A stretch of 64,000 nt of DNA from contig NZ_LZZS01000005.1 of the NCBI RefSeq assembly GCF_014170335.1, forward strand, positions 496,001-560,000. The letters are read 5' to 3'. The translations under genes were made by a program, and so were the position numbers. The notes under the pieces were generated by a model, which was not told the origin of the DNA, made no database searches, and saw nothing but the letters and a program-made list of their open reading frames with translations. This document shows, one piece after another, positions 52,693 through 61,223 of this stretch. How positions within the stretch are numbered: the stretch's first letter is position 1; the number at the start of each line of letters is the position of its first letter. Origin of the DNA: Achromobacter sp. UMC46. Its GTDB lineage: Bacteria > Pseudomonadota > Gammaproteobacteria > Burkholderiales > Burkholderiaceae_B.

Positions 52693-52726
52693 GCTAAATG
52701 ATCAAAAAAAAGCGGACTGAACCCAC

Positions 52727-53182
52727 TCAGTCCGCGGCCGCGTTGACGAGCAGCCGCGACAACAGCTTGTGGAGCGCCTCGGCGTCGTCTTCCGAGAAGC
52801 CGGCCAGCAAGCGCTGCATGGCGACATCGACCGCTGCAAGCACCTGAGGCAGCGCGGCTTGCCCCTGCTCGGTCAGTTCAATCAGGTAACTGCGCCGGTC
52901 GGACTCGTTTTCCACCCGACGGATGAACCCCTTGGCCACGATGCGGTCCAGCAGCCGGGTCATGGCGCCCGAGTCGTACGCCAGCACCCGGCAAAAATCG
53001 CTAAGCGTGCGGCCCCAGCCCTTTGCCAGGCAATTCAGCACCACGTACTGCGGCGTGGTGAGTTCGAACGGGGCCAACTCGCGTTCCAGGGCGTCGTGGA
53101 TGCCGTTGCGCACGGACGTCACCATGAAGCCGAGTTCGCCGGTATGAAAGCGGTCCAGCACGGTGGGTTTGACGGAGGGCAT
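52727..53182 (-). CDS. MarR-family transcriptional regulator
   Basis: A 151-residue winged-HTH regulator: LTTPQYVVLNCLAKGWGRTL, MTRLLDRIVAKGFIRRVENE (recognition helix and wing) and an AALPQVLAAVDVAMQRLLAG dimerisation helix. It precedes the MFS gene on the same strand and probably represses itself and the pump. The palindrome at 53226-53237 and the related boxes at 52666-52692 fit this. Confidence 0.93.
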   Translation of the reverse strand: MPSVKPTVLDRFHTGELGFMVTSVRNGIHDALERELAPFELTTPQYVVLNCLAKGWGRTLSDFCRVLAYDSGAMTRLLDRIVAKGFIRRVENESDRRSYLIELTEQGQAALPQVLAAVDVAMQRLLAGFSEDDAEALHKLLSRLLVNAAAD

Positions 53183-53225
53183 AGTGGCCTTGCAGCAGTG
53201 CTTGAGGTCGATTTCCGGATTTTAT

Positions 53226-53237
53226 CTGCCTAGGCAG
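53226..53237. promoter_or_regulatory. Palindromic operator before marR-type gene
   Basis: CTGCCTAGGCAG is a perfect 12-bp palindrome 44 bp upstream of the MarR start codon. The same TGCC..GGCA core occurs before the MFS gene, as expected of one shared repressor. Confidence 0.7.
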
Positions 53238-53277
53238 TTAACTGGCAAGCGAAAAATCATATGGCTGCGCAGGTGAA

Positions 53278-54339
53278 CTACGGCAGGTTTTCACGGAAAA
53301 TCACCTGGCTGCGCGCCAATTCCACGCCGTTCATCGCGCTGCGCTTGTCGCGCAGGTTGCAGAAGATGCGCACGCAGCTCATCAGCGCTTCCATCGGGCT
53401 TTGGGTAATGACGGCGTCCATCGTGCCGTCGATCAGCAAAGACCGGGTATCGGGCGTCAAGCCGTGGCCAATGAACACCACGCGGTGCTGCTGGCCCGCC
53501 TCTTTCAGCGCGCGCGCCACGCCATCGGACGCCCCGCCGATGTTGTAGATGCCCGCCAGATTGGGATATTGCTCCAGCAACTGGCGCGTCTGCTCGTAGT
53601 TGCGCTGCGCGTCGTCGTAGCCTTCGCGCAAGTCCACCACCTGCATCGCCTGGAATTGTTCGGCATACAGCTGCAAGAACCCGCTTTCCCGCTCTTCGTG
53701 GGCGCGGTAATGGCGCGAACCGGCGATCAGCGCCACATGCGCGGCGCGCGAACCGATGAAGCGCGCGATCAAGTAACCCGCCGTGCGTCCCGCCGCGCGG
53801 TTGTCCAGGCCCACGTAGGCCGTGCGCGCGCTGTTGGCCAGATCGGAAATCAGCGTCACCGTGGGCACGCCCTGCTGCGCCAGCGTGTTGACCGCTTCGC
53901 GCACCACCGGGTGCTCCAACGCCATGAACGCGATGCCGTCCGCCCGCTTGCCGTGCTTGGCCAGCGCCTGCGCCAGGGCGTCCGGGTTGAAGCTCTCGAC
54001 ATACTCGATCTGGCACTTGGCGTTCAGCGGCGCGAAGTGCTCGTGCGCGTAGCTGACCGTGTCGCCCAACATGCGCAGATAGCGGTTACTGCCGCGCGGC
54101 AGCAGGAACACCAGCCGCATGGGCTCGGCCGGGGCCGCAGCGGCCAGTTCCTGTTCCGGCAAGTAGTCCAGCTCGATGGCGGCCTTGAAGACCTTTTGCG
54201 CGGTGTTGGCGCGCACCCCGGGGCGGCGGTTCAGCACGCGGTCGGCCGTGGCGGTGGACACGCCGGCGCGCGCGGCCACATCGGCCAGGCGGGCAAGCCT
54301 ACGTTCGGGCAGGGCTTTATTCACATCAAAATCCATCAT
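53278..54339 (-). CDS. LacI-family transcriptional regulator
   Basis: A 353-residue regulator starting MMDFDVNKALPERRLARLAD; the in-frame extension to 54453 is not family-like. HTH in LADVAARAGVSTATADRVLN near residues 18-38, then a sugar-binding domain (VTLISDLANSARTAYVGLDN, YNIGGASDGVARAL, VVFIGHGLTPDTRSLL). It is divergent from the TRAP receptor gene and probably represses the whole TRAP-VOC-RLP-kinase operon until its inducer, presumably a branched or short sugar acid, is present. Confidence 0.92.
   Translation of the reverse strand: MMDFDVNKALPERRLARLADVAARAGVSTATADRVLNRRPGVRANTAQKVFKAAIELDYLPEQELAAAAPAEPMRLVFLLPRGSNRYLRMLGDTVSYAHEHFAPLNAKCQIEYVESFNPDALAQALAKHGKRADGIAFMALEHPVVREAVNTLAQQGVPTVTLISDLANSARTAYVGLDNRAAGRTAGYLIARFIGSRAAHVALIAGSRHYRAHEERESGFLQLYAEQFQAMQVVDLREGYDDAQRNYEQTRQLLEQYPNLAGIYNIGGASDGVARALKEAGQQHRVVFIGHGLTPDTRSLLIDGTMDAVITQSPMEALMSCVRIFCNLRDKRSAMNGVELARSQVIFRENLP
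54322..54339. promoter_or_regulatory. Operator-like repeat, copy 1 (over the lacI-type start)
   Basis: CACATCAAA-ATC-CATCAT overlaps the first codons of the regulator gene. A near-identical copy with the same spacing lies at 54412-54429. Confidence 0.45.
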
Positions 54340-54411
54340 GAATAAGGTTTGACGATGATACTGCCTATTCACTATTGTCCACACTGCCGCATGGGTTTGG
54401 CGTTTTTGTGG

Positions 54412-54429
54412 CACATCAAAAAACATCAT
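54412..54429. promoter_or_regulatory. Operator-like repeat, copy 2 (before dctP)
   Basis: CACATCAAA-AAA-CATCAT, 23 bases before the TRAP receptor start codon. With copy 1 exactly 90 bp away it may form a two-site operator for the LacI regulator. It is not palindromic, which is unusual for that family. Confidence 0.45.
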
Positions 54430-54451
54430 AACTACGATTATGGAGACAACC

Positions 54452-55471
54452 ATGAAGCTGCTGACACGCCGCAGTGCCCTGCGCCGCCTTTGCGCCGTTC
54501 CCGCCGTGGCCCTGGCTGGCGGGTTCCCGCTGATCGCCCGCGCGGCCGACTACACGCTCAAGTACGGCAACAACCTGCCCGTCACCCATCCGCTGAACAT
54601 CCGCGCCCAGGAAGCCGCCGAACGCATCCTGAAGGAAAGCAACGGCCGCGTGGACATCAAGATATTCCCGAACAACCAGTTGGGCGGCGACACCGACATG
54701 CTGGCGCAAGTGCGCTCCGGCGGCATCGACTTCTTCACCCCGTCTGCCCTGGTGATCGCCACGCTGGTGCCGGTGGCCGCCATCAACGCCGTCGGCTTCG
54801 CGTTCAAGGACTACAACCAGGTCTGGAGCGCCATGGACGGCGCGCTGGGCGCGCACGTGCGCGCCGCCATCGCGCAGCGCAAGCTCTACGCCTTTGAAAA
54901 AATGTGGGACAACGGCTTCCGCCAGACCACCAGCAGCAAGGCGCCCGTGGCGTCCGCATCCGACATGAACGGCTTGAAGATCCGGGTGCCGGTCAGTTCG
55001 CTGCCGATCTCCATGTTCAAGGGCCTGGGCGCCGCGCCCGCCAGCCTGCAGTTCAGCGAGGTGTATTCGTCCTTGCAGACCAAGGTGGTGGACGCGCAGG
55101 AAAACCCGCTACCCATCATCCAGGTCGCCAAGCTGTATGAAGTGCAGAAGTACTGCTCGCTGACCAACCACATCTGGGACGGCTACTGGTTCATCGCCAA
55201 CGGCCGCATGTGGGAAGGGCTGCCGGAAGACCTGAAGACCATCGTCGCCCGCGGCATCAACGAAGCCGGCCTGGCGCAACGCGAAGACATCAAGAAGCTC
55301 AACGCTTCGGTGCAGTCCGACCTGGAAGCCCGCGGCCTGCTGTTCAACCAGCCGGCCGCCGACAGCTTCCGCGAACAGCTACGCACCGCCGGCTTCTACA
55401 AAGAATGGCAGGGCCGTTTCGGCAACGAAGCCTGGTCGCTGCTGGAACAAAGCGTCGGCACGCTGGCCTGA
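54452..55471 (+). CDS. TRAP substrate-binding protein (DctP) of the RLP operon
   Basis: A 339-residue periplasmic receptor. The ATG at 54452 is preferred to the in-frame ATG at 54440, because GGAG sits six bases before it. Signal peptide MKLLTRRSALRRLCAVPAVA, cleaved after ARA; mature DYTLKYGNNLPVTHPLNIRA. The conserved receptor stretch VVDAQENPLPIIQVAKLYEV is near residue 210. Its place in the operon suggests a sugar acid (aldonate or similar) as substrate. Confidence 0.93.
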   Translation: MKLLTRRSALRRLCAVPAVALAGGFPLIARAADYTLKYGNNLPVTHPLNIRAQEAAERILKESNGRVDIKIFPNNQLGGDTDMLAQVRSGGIDFFTPSALVIATLVPVAAINAVGFAFKDYNQVWSAMDGALGAHVRAAIAQRKLYAFEKMWDNGFRQTTSSKAPVASASDMNGLKIRVPVSSLPISMFKGLGAAPASLQFSEVYSSLQTKVVDAQENPLPIIQVAKLYEVQKYCSLTNHIWDGYWFIANGRMWEGLPEDLKTIVARGINEAGLAQREDIKKLNASVQSDLEARGLLFNQPAADSFREQLRTAGFYKEWQGRFGNEAWSLLEQSVGTLA

Positions 55472-55480
55472 GGTCGCGCC

Positions 55481-57361
55481 ATGTCCTCCCTGTCCGCTCC
55501 CCACGCCGCGGCCCCGGTGCTGCCGGCCAATCCCCTGCGCCGGGTCGCCAACGCGCTGGACGGCGCGTTGGGCTGCGTGGTCGAGCACGCGGCCGCCGCC
55601 ATCGTGCTGATCGAGATTTGCGTGCTGTTCGCCGGCGTCGTCGCGCGCTACGCGTTCCACAGCCCGCTGGTCTGGTCCGACGAGCTCGCTTCCATTCTGT
55701 TCCTGTGGCTGTCCATGCTGGGCGCCGTCGTGGCCCTGCGCCGCGGCGAGCACATGCGCATGACGGCGCTGGTCAACAACGTCAGCCCCGCACGTCGCGC
55801 GCAGCTTGAAACCGTGGCGCTGGCCGCGTCGCTGGCTTTCCTGATCCTGATCCTGGCGCCTGCGATCGAGTATGCGCACGAAGAGCACTTCATCATCACC
55901 CCGGCGCTGGAACTCAGCAACGCATGGCGGGCCGCCGCCATTCCGGTGGGCATGGGGTTGATGGCCGTCGTGGCGGTGCTGCGCCTGATGCGCACCCAGA
56001 CCTTGCCGCATGTGCTGATGGCGCTGGCGGGCGTGGCCGTGATCGTCGCCGTGTTCTGGCTGGCGCAACCGCTCTTCAAGGGGCTGGGCAAGATCAACCT
56101 GGTGATCTTCTTCGTCGGCATCGTGGCCGCCACCGTGTTCTCGGGCGTGCCGATCGCGTTCTCGTTCGCGCTGGCGACGTTCTCCTATCTGGCGCTGACC
56201 ACCAACACGCCGATGGAGGTGATGGTCGGGCGGCTGGACGAAGGCATGTCCCATCTGATGCTGCTGGCGGTGCCGCTATTCATCTTCCTGGGTTCGCTGA
56301 TCGAGATGACCGGCATGGCGCGCGCCATGATCCAGTTTCTGGCCAGCCTGCTGGGCCACGTGCGCGGCGGCCTGTCCTACGTACTGATCGGCGCCATGTA
56401 CCTGGTGTCGGGAATTTCAGGGTCGAAGATCGCCGACATGGCGGCCATCGCCCCCGTGCTGTTTCCTGAAATGCAGAAGCGCGGCGCCAAGCCGGGCGAC
56501 CTGGTGGCGTTGCTGTCGGCCACCGGCGCGCAGACCGAAACCATCCCGCCGTCCATCGTGCTGATCACGATCGGATCGGTCACGGGCGTCTCCATCGCCG
56601 CGCTGTTCACGGGCGGCCTGCTGCCCGCGGTGGTGCTGGGCCTGGCGCTGTGTTCGGTGGTGTGGTGGCGGTACCGCAAGGAAGACCTGAGCCTGGCGCA
56701 GCGCTTCAGCGCAAAGGAAATCGGCCGCTTCTTCGTGATCGCCCTGCCCGCCGTCGCCCTGCCCTTCGTGATCCGCGCGGCCGTGGTGGAAGGCGTGGCC
56801 ACGGCCACCGAAGTGTCGACCATCGGCATCGTGTATTCCGCCTTGATCGGCATCCTGATCTACCGGCGATTCGACTGGGCGCGCCTGCGTCCCATGCTGA
56901 TCGAGACCGCCTCGCTGTCGGGCGCCATCATGCTGATCGTCGGCTGCGCCACCGCCATGGCCTGGGCGCTGACGCAATCAGGATTCTCGGGCGACCTGGC
57001 CCGCCTGATGGGCGGCATGCCCGGCGGCAGTTATGGGTTCCTGGCCGTCTCCATCGTCGCCTTCATCATCCTGGGCAGTGTGCTGGAAGGCATCCCGGCC
57101 ATCGTACTGTTCGGGCCGCTGCTGTTCCCGATCGCGGTGCAGGCCGGCGTGCATGAAGTGCATTACGCCATGGTCGTGATTTTCGCCATGGGCATCGGCC
57201 TGTTCGCGCCGCCCTTCGGGGTGGGCTACTACGGCGCCTGCGCCATCAGCCGCGTCGACCCCAACGAGGGCATCGGCCCGATCTGGGGCTACATCGCCGC
57301 GCTGCTGGTCGGGCTGATCGTCGTTGCCGCCTTCCCCTGGTTCTCGATCGGTTTCCTATGA
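55481..57361 (+). CDS. Fused TRAP permease (DctQ-DctM in one chain)
   Basis: A 626-residue membrane protein. Residues 1-190 are a DctQ unit (VARYAFHSPLVWSDELASIL, LRRGEHMRMTALV) and about 200-626 a DctM unit (LGSLIEMTGMARAMIQFLAS, VSGISGSKIADMAAIAPVLF, ETIPPSIVLITIGSVTG). The two parts are joined by an extra membrane helix, so both ends of the chain can keep the right topology. It lies nine bases after the receptor gene. Confidence 0.95.
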   Translation: MSSLSAPHAAAPVLPANPLRRVANALDGALGCVVEHAAAAIVLIEICVLFAGVVARYAFHSPLVWSDELASILFLWLSMLGAVVALRRGEHMRMTALVNNVSPARRAQLETVALAASLAFLILILAPAIEYAHEEHFIITPALELSNAWRAAAIPVGMGLMAVVAVLRLMRTQTLPHVLMALAGVAVIVAVFWLAQPLFKGLGKINLVIFFVGIVAATVFSGVPIAFSFALATFSYLALTTNTPMEVMVGRLDEGMSHLMLLAVPLFIFLGSLIEMTGMARAMIQFLASLLGHVRGGLSYVLIGAMYLVSGISGSKIADMAAIAPVLFPEMQKRGAKPGDLVALLSATGAQTETIPPSIVLITIGSVTGVSIAALFTGGLLPAVVLGLALCSVVWWRYRKEDLSLAQRFSAKEIGRFFVIALPAVALPFVIRAAVVEGVATATEVSTIGIVYSALIGILIYRRFDWARLRPMLIETASLSGAIMLIVGCATAMAWALTQSGFSGDLARLMGGMPGGSYGFLAVSIVAFIILGSVLEGIPAIVLFGPLLFPIAVQAGVHEVHYAMVVIFAMGIGLFAPPFGVGYYGACAISRVDPNEGIGPIWGYIAALLVGLIVVAAFPWFSIGFL

Positions 57362-57433
57362 CGCGACGCGGCAGGCGCCTGACGCCTGCCGCCCCGCCTC
57401 GCCTATTCAGCCACCTTTTCATAAAGATCCATC

Positions 57434-57973
57434 ATGAGTCGTTTCCTGGGCGAAATCCGCCAACTCGGTTATGTGGTCCACGACATCGAAGCCGCCATGG
57501 ACTACTGGAGCACCACGCTGGGCGTGGGCCCCTGGTACTACAACCCGCGCGTGCCGATCGTGAACTACCAGTACGACGGCGTCAGCCATGAACCGCACAA
57601 CTCGGTCGCGCTGGCCAACTCGGGCTTCGTGCAGGTCGAACTGATCCAGACCCGCAACGACGTGCCGTCCATGTACCGCGACTTCCTGCAAGCCGGCCGC
57701 ACCGGCCTGCAGCACGTGGCCTACTGGACTGAAAGCTACGACGCCGATCTGGAACGCCTGCTGGCCCAGGGCTTCAAGCCCAAGATGAGCGGTGAAGTGG
57801 GCGAGAAAGGCCGCTTCATCTATTTCGACACCGAATACCACCCCGGCACCGTGATCGAACTGTCCGAAGTGGCCGGGCCCAAAGGCCGCCTGTTCGACCT
57901 GATCCGCAACAGCGCCATGGACTGGGACGGCAAGGACCCCGTCCGCCCGTTCCCCGATCTGAGCCGCCTCTGA
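57434..57973 (+). CDS. VOC-superfamily enzyme of the RLP operon
   Basis: A 179-residue glyoxalase/epimerase-fold protein: RQLGYVVHDIEAAMDYWSTT, SGFVQVELIQTRNDVPSMYR, GLQHVAYWTESYDADL, GTVIELSEVAGP. The ligands His (LQHVAYW) and Glu (VIELSE, and VELIQ) are kept, but the usual first His is Gln (RQLGYVV), which still occurs as a metal ligand in some members. It may isomerise, epimerise or cleave the sugar acid before phosphorylation. The exact reaction is unknown. Confidence 0.85.
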   Translation: MSRFLGEIRQLGYVVHDIEAAMDYWSTTLGVGPWYYNPRVPIVNYQYDGVSHEPHNSVALANSGFVQVELIQTRNDVPSMYRDFLQAGRTGLQHVAYWTESYDADLERLLAQGFKPKMSGEVGEKGRFIYFDTEYHPGTVIELSEVAGPKGRLFDLIRNSAMDWDGKDPVRPFPDLSRL

Positions 57974-58010
57974 ACGCCCTCTGCCCCGACACCGCCTGCC
58001 GTCCGCCACC

Positions 58011-59288
58011 ATGAATTCCCAATCGTTTAGCGCCACCTATCTGATCGAAACGCCGATGGACCCCGCCCGGGTCGCCGAGGTGATGGCGGGCGAGCAGTCC
58101 TGCGGCACCTTCACCCGCGTGCAGGGCGAAACCGACGAGCTGCGCGCCCGGGCCCGCGCGCGGATCGAATCCATCGAACTGCTGGACACCGTGGCCACGC
58201 CCAGCCTGCCCAACGCCTGGCTGGCGCGGCAACCGGGCGGCATGCCGGGCAAGTACCAGCGGGCCCGCATCCGCATCGCCTTCCCCGTGGCCAACGTGGG
58301 CGCCAACCTGCCCACGCTTGCCGCCACGGTCGGCGGCAACCTGTACGACCTGGGCGAAGTCACCGGCCTGCGCCTGGAAAGCATGGAGCTGCCCGCCAAC
58401 TACCGCGCCCAGTTCGACATGCCGCAGGTCGGCATCGCCGGCACCCGGCAACTGACCGGCGTGGCCGCCGGGCCGCTGGTGGGCACGATCATCAAGCCCA
58501 ACGTCGGGCTGTCGCCCGAACAGACCGCGCACCTGGTGGCGCAGCTGTGCGCGGCGGGGGTGGACTTCATCAAGGACGACGAGGTCTGTGCCAACCCCAC
58601 GCATGCTCCGCTGGCGCAGCGCGTCGCCGCCGTCATGGCGGTCGTGCGCGCGCATCGCGAACGCACCGGCCGGCAAGTCATGGTGGCTTTCAACATCAGC
58701 GACGAGACCGACGCCATGCGCCGCCACGCCGACCTGATCGAACGCGAAGAAGGCACCTGCGTCATGGCCAGCCTGAACTGGTGCGGCTTCTCGGCGATCC
58801 AGACCCTGCGCCGCAGCACGCCGCTGGCCTTGCACGGCCACCGCAATGGCTATGGCGCCCTGTCGCGCGCACCGCTGCTGGGCATGGATTTCCAGGCCTA
58901 CCAGACGCTGTGGCGGCTGGCCGGCGTCGACCATATGCACGTGCATGGCCTGCAGGGCAAATTCGCGCAGGACGACCGTGAAGTCGTCGACTCCGCGCGC
59001 GACTGCCTGGCGTCGCTGACGCTGGGCATCGACGACCCCGTCATGCCGGCATTCTCGTCCGGCCAATGGGCCGGCACCGTCCCCGCCACCTGGGCAGCAG
59101 TCCGCACCGACGACTTGATGTTCATGTCCGGCGGCGGGATCCTGGCCCACCCGGACGGCCCCGCCGCCGGGGTGCAGAGCATCCGCCAGGCCTGGCAAGC
59201 GGTGCGCGAGGGGCAGGCGCTGGAAGACTTCGCGCGCAATGCGCCCGAACTGCAACGCGCCCTGGCCTTCTTCGGAAACCGCGCATGA
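58011..59288 (+). CDS. RuBisCO-like protein (form IV), probable sugar-acid phosphate enzyme
   Basis: A 425-residue protein of the RuBisCO large-chain superfamily. Kept: KPNVG with the first active-site Lys, GVDFIKDDE with the carbamylated Lys and metal-binding Asp/Glu, HGHRNG with His/Arg, GLQGKF with loop-6 Lys, and the phosphate-binding SGGG near the C-terminus. It lacks phototroph context and is linked to a four-carbon acid sugar kinase, so it is a RuBisCO-like enzyme rather than a CO2-fixing one. Relatives act on 3-oxo-isoapionate 4-phosphate (decarboxylase or transcarboxylase) in D-apionate catabolism; the reaction here is inferred. Stop and kinase start overlap (ATGA). Confidence 0.92.
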   Translation: MNSQSFSATYLIETPMDPARVAEVMAGEQSCGTFTRVQGETDELRARARARIESIELLDTVATPSLPNAWLARQPGGMPGKYQRARIRIAFPVANVGANLPTLAATVGGNLYDLGEVTGLRLESMELPANYRAQFDMPQVGIAGTRQLTGVAAGPLVGTIIKPNVGLSPEQTAHLVAQLCAAGVDFIKDDEVCANPTHAPLAQRVAAVMAVVRAHRERTGRQVMVAFNISDETDAMRRHADLIEREEGTCVMASLNWCGFSAIQTLRRSTPLALHGHRNGYGALSRAPLLGMDFQAYQTLWRLAGVDHMHVHGLQGKFAQDDREVVDSARDCLASLTLGIDDPVMPAFSSGQWAGTVPATWAAVRTDDLMFMSGGGILAHPDGPAAGVQSIRQAWQAVREGQALEDFARNAPELQRALAFFGNRA

Positions 59289-60634
59289 CTGGCGCCGAAG
59301 GCGGCACGTCCGCGCCGCGCGTGTGCTGGTACGGCGACGACTTCACGGGCGCGACCGACACGCTGGCCGAGGTAGCCCGCGCCGGCCTGCGCAGCCTGCT
59401 GTTCCTGGGCGTGCCCACACCTGAACAACTGCGCCGCGCGGGCCCGCTGGACGCCTTGGGCATCGCGGGCGCCGCGCGCGCCATGCCGCCGGACCAGATG
59501 GAAACCGAGCTGCGCGCCGTGGGCCGCTTCATGGCGGGCACCGGCGCACGCGTACTGCACTACAAATGCTGTTCCACCTTCGACAGTGCGCCGCACGTCG
59601 GCAGTATCGGCGTGGCCATCCGCGAACTGCGCCGCCACATGCCGAACCCGCTGGTGCCCATCGTCGGCGGCCAGCCGGGCATCGGGCGCTATTGCAGCTT
59701 CGCCCAACTGTTCGCCCGCGCGGGCAGCGCCCCCGAGATCCATCGCATCGACCGCCATCCGGTCATGAGCCGGCATCCCGTCACGCCCATGCACGAGGCC
59801 GACCTGCGCCGGCATCTGACGGCGCAAGGGGTGGCCGACATCCGTTCGGTGCCGCACACCGTCTACCCTCGCCTGCGGCAAGCCGCCGATGCCCCCGGCG
59901 TGGAGGACTGGATCGACAGCATCATCGAGACCTCGGACGGGCCTGTCCTGTTCGACGTGACCGACGACGAGCAATTGCCCATCATCGGGCGCCTGATCTG
60001 GCGCGCGGCGGCCTGCGTGCCGCTGCTGGCGGTCGGACCCAGCAGCGTGCAGCAGGCGCTGGCCCGCGCCCATGCGCCCGGCCGCGCAAACAGTCCCTCC
60101 GCGCCCTTGCCACCAGCGAACGGCCCCGTGCTGATCGTGGCGGGCAGCCTGTCACCCGTCACGGCCCGGCAGATTGCCGCTTGCCAGCAGTACACGCGCC
60201 AGCCGCTGCACGTGCAGCGGTTGCTGGACGACCCGGACTACGCCGCGCAACAGGTCCGGGAAGCGGCCTCTTTGCTGGCCGAAGGGCGCAATGTGCTGGT
60301 CCATACGGACCGGCCCGCGCAAGCCGTCACCCCCAAGCAGGCCGCTGCCACGGCAAGCGGCACGGCACGGCTCGCGGCGGCGATCGTGACGGCCTGCGCG
60401 CAAGCCGGCAAGCGGCTGTCGCGCATCGGCATCGCCGGCGGCGACACCTCCAGCCAGGCCACGCTGGCGCTGGGATTGTGGGGACTGGCCTTCCATAGCG
60501 TATTGGCCCCAGGCGTCACCGTCAGCGTCGCCCGCAGCGACGACCCCGTCATCGATGGGGTCGAACTGATGCTCAAGGGCGGCCAGATGGGCGGCGACCG
60601 CCTGTTCGACGACCTGGCGGCGGGCACGGCGTAA
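59285..60634 (+). CDS. Four-carbon acid sugar kinase family protein (DUF1537)
   Basis: A 449-residue ATP-dependent sugar-acid kinase, start ATG at 59285 overlapping the RLP stop. N-terminal domain signature YGDDFTGATDTLAEVARAGL, substrate-side VGGQPGIGRYCSFAQLFARA, and C-terminal ATP-binding motifs GSLSPVTARQ, GGDTSSQATLAL and KGGQMGGD. Family members phosphorylate erythronate, threonate, 3-oxo-isoapionate and similar acids. Its coupling to the RLP suggests it makes the phosphorylated acid that the RLP then cleaves or decarboxylates. Confidence 0.93.
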   Translation: MTGAEGGTSAPRVCWYGDDFTGATDTLAEVARAGLRSLLFLGVPTPEQLRRAGPLDALGIAGAARAMPPDQMETELRAVGRFMAGTGARVLHYKCCSTFDSAPHVGSIGVAIRELRRHMPNPLVPIVGGQPGIGRYCSFAQLFARAGSAPEIHRIDRHPVMSRHPVTPMHEADLRRHLTAQGVADIRSVPHTVYPRLRQAADAPGVEDWIDSIIETSDGPVLFDVTDDEQLPIIGRLIWRAAACVPLLAVGPSSVQQALARAHAPGRANSPSAPLPPANGPVLIVAGSLSPVTARQIAACQQYTRQPLHVQRLLDDPDYAAQQVREAASLLAEGRNVLVHTDRPAQAVTPKQAAATASGTARLAAAIVTACAQAGKRLSRIGIAGGDTSSQATLALGLWGLAFHSVLAPGVTVSVARSDDPVIDGVELMLKGGQMGGDRLFDDLAAGTA

Positions 60635-60713
60635 CACGCAGATGGTGGTCGGTTATGCTGGCCAGGAGTTGTCCGGCGGATCGCCGGACGGCCCCAACCC
60701 AGGAGTTCTCCTC

Positions 60714-61151
60714 ATGCTTTGGCGGTTCCGCGCATCCATCGTCGCCGCGCTCGTCTTGTGCCTGCCGCTCCCTTTGCTTGCCAGCACCTTGAATTCGCAA
60801 GCCGAGTGGCACTCTACCATCCGCCTGCAATTGCAACGCCGGATCGAGGTCCCGCCCGAGATCCACGACGCCACCAGCGACTTGATGGTTCAGGTGCGCA
60901 TCGAGGTGCTGTCCAGCGGCGCCATCGAAGCCGTGACGCTGGCCAAGTCGTCGGGCAACGTCGGCGTGGATAACGCAACGCTTGCCATGATCCGGCGCGC
61001 GGGCCGGCTGCCCGCGTTCACGCCAGACATGGCGCCCGACAAGCAGATCGTCATGCTGCCCGTGCGCTATGTCGTGGAGAAAAGCGACATCGCCCTCCCA
61101 CCGTCCTCCCCGGCTCCCGTCAAACCGACACGCAAGAACGCGCCGCGCTGA
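60714..61151 (+). CDS. TonB C-terminal-domain periplasmic protein
   Basis: A 145-residue protein starting MLWRFRASIVAALVLCLPLP at ATG 60714, with AGGAG nine bases upstream; the in-frame extension to 60642 is spurious. The signal peptide or anchor spans residues 1-22. Residues 35-125 resemble the TonB C-terminal domain (VQVRIEVLSSGAIEAVTLAK, NATLAMIRRAGRLPAF). It has no Pro-rich spacer, so it is a short TonB-like protein rather than a classical energy transducer. A Pro/Lys-rich tail ends it. No link to the RLP operon is evident. Confidence 0.78.
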   Translation: MLWRFRASIVAALVLCLPLPLLASTLNSQAEWHSTIRLQLQRRIEVPPEIHDATSDLMVQVRIEVLSSGAIEAVTLAKSSGNVGVDNATLAMIRRAGRLPAFTPDMAPDKQIVMLPVRYVVEKSDIALPPSSPAPVKPTRKNAPR

Positions 61152-61223
61152 CCCGCCGCCCGCGCGCCCTGGCTCGCGGGCGGGACTTATGCGGGACCTG
61201 TCCGGCATCACAATCGATGGCGT

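Noticed and set aside
53278-54453. Longer LacI-type protein starting at 54453
   Set aside because: The extra 38 residues cross the likely operator and promoter region and lie before the normal HTH start.
58011-59288. Genuine CO2-fixing RuBisCO large subunit
   Set aside because: No small subunit, phosphoribulokinase or activase is present; length, divergence and coupling to a sugar-acid kinase indicate a RuBisCO-like enzyme.
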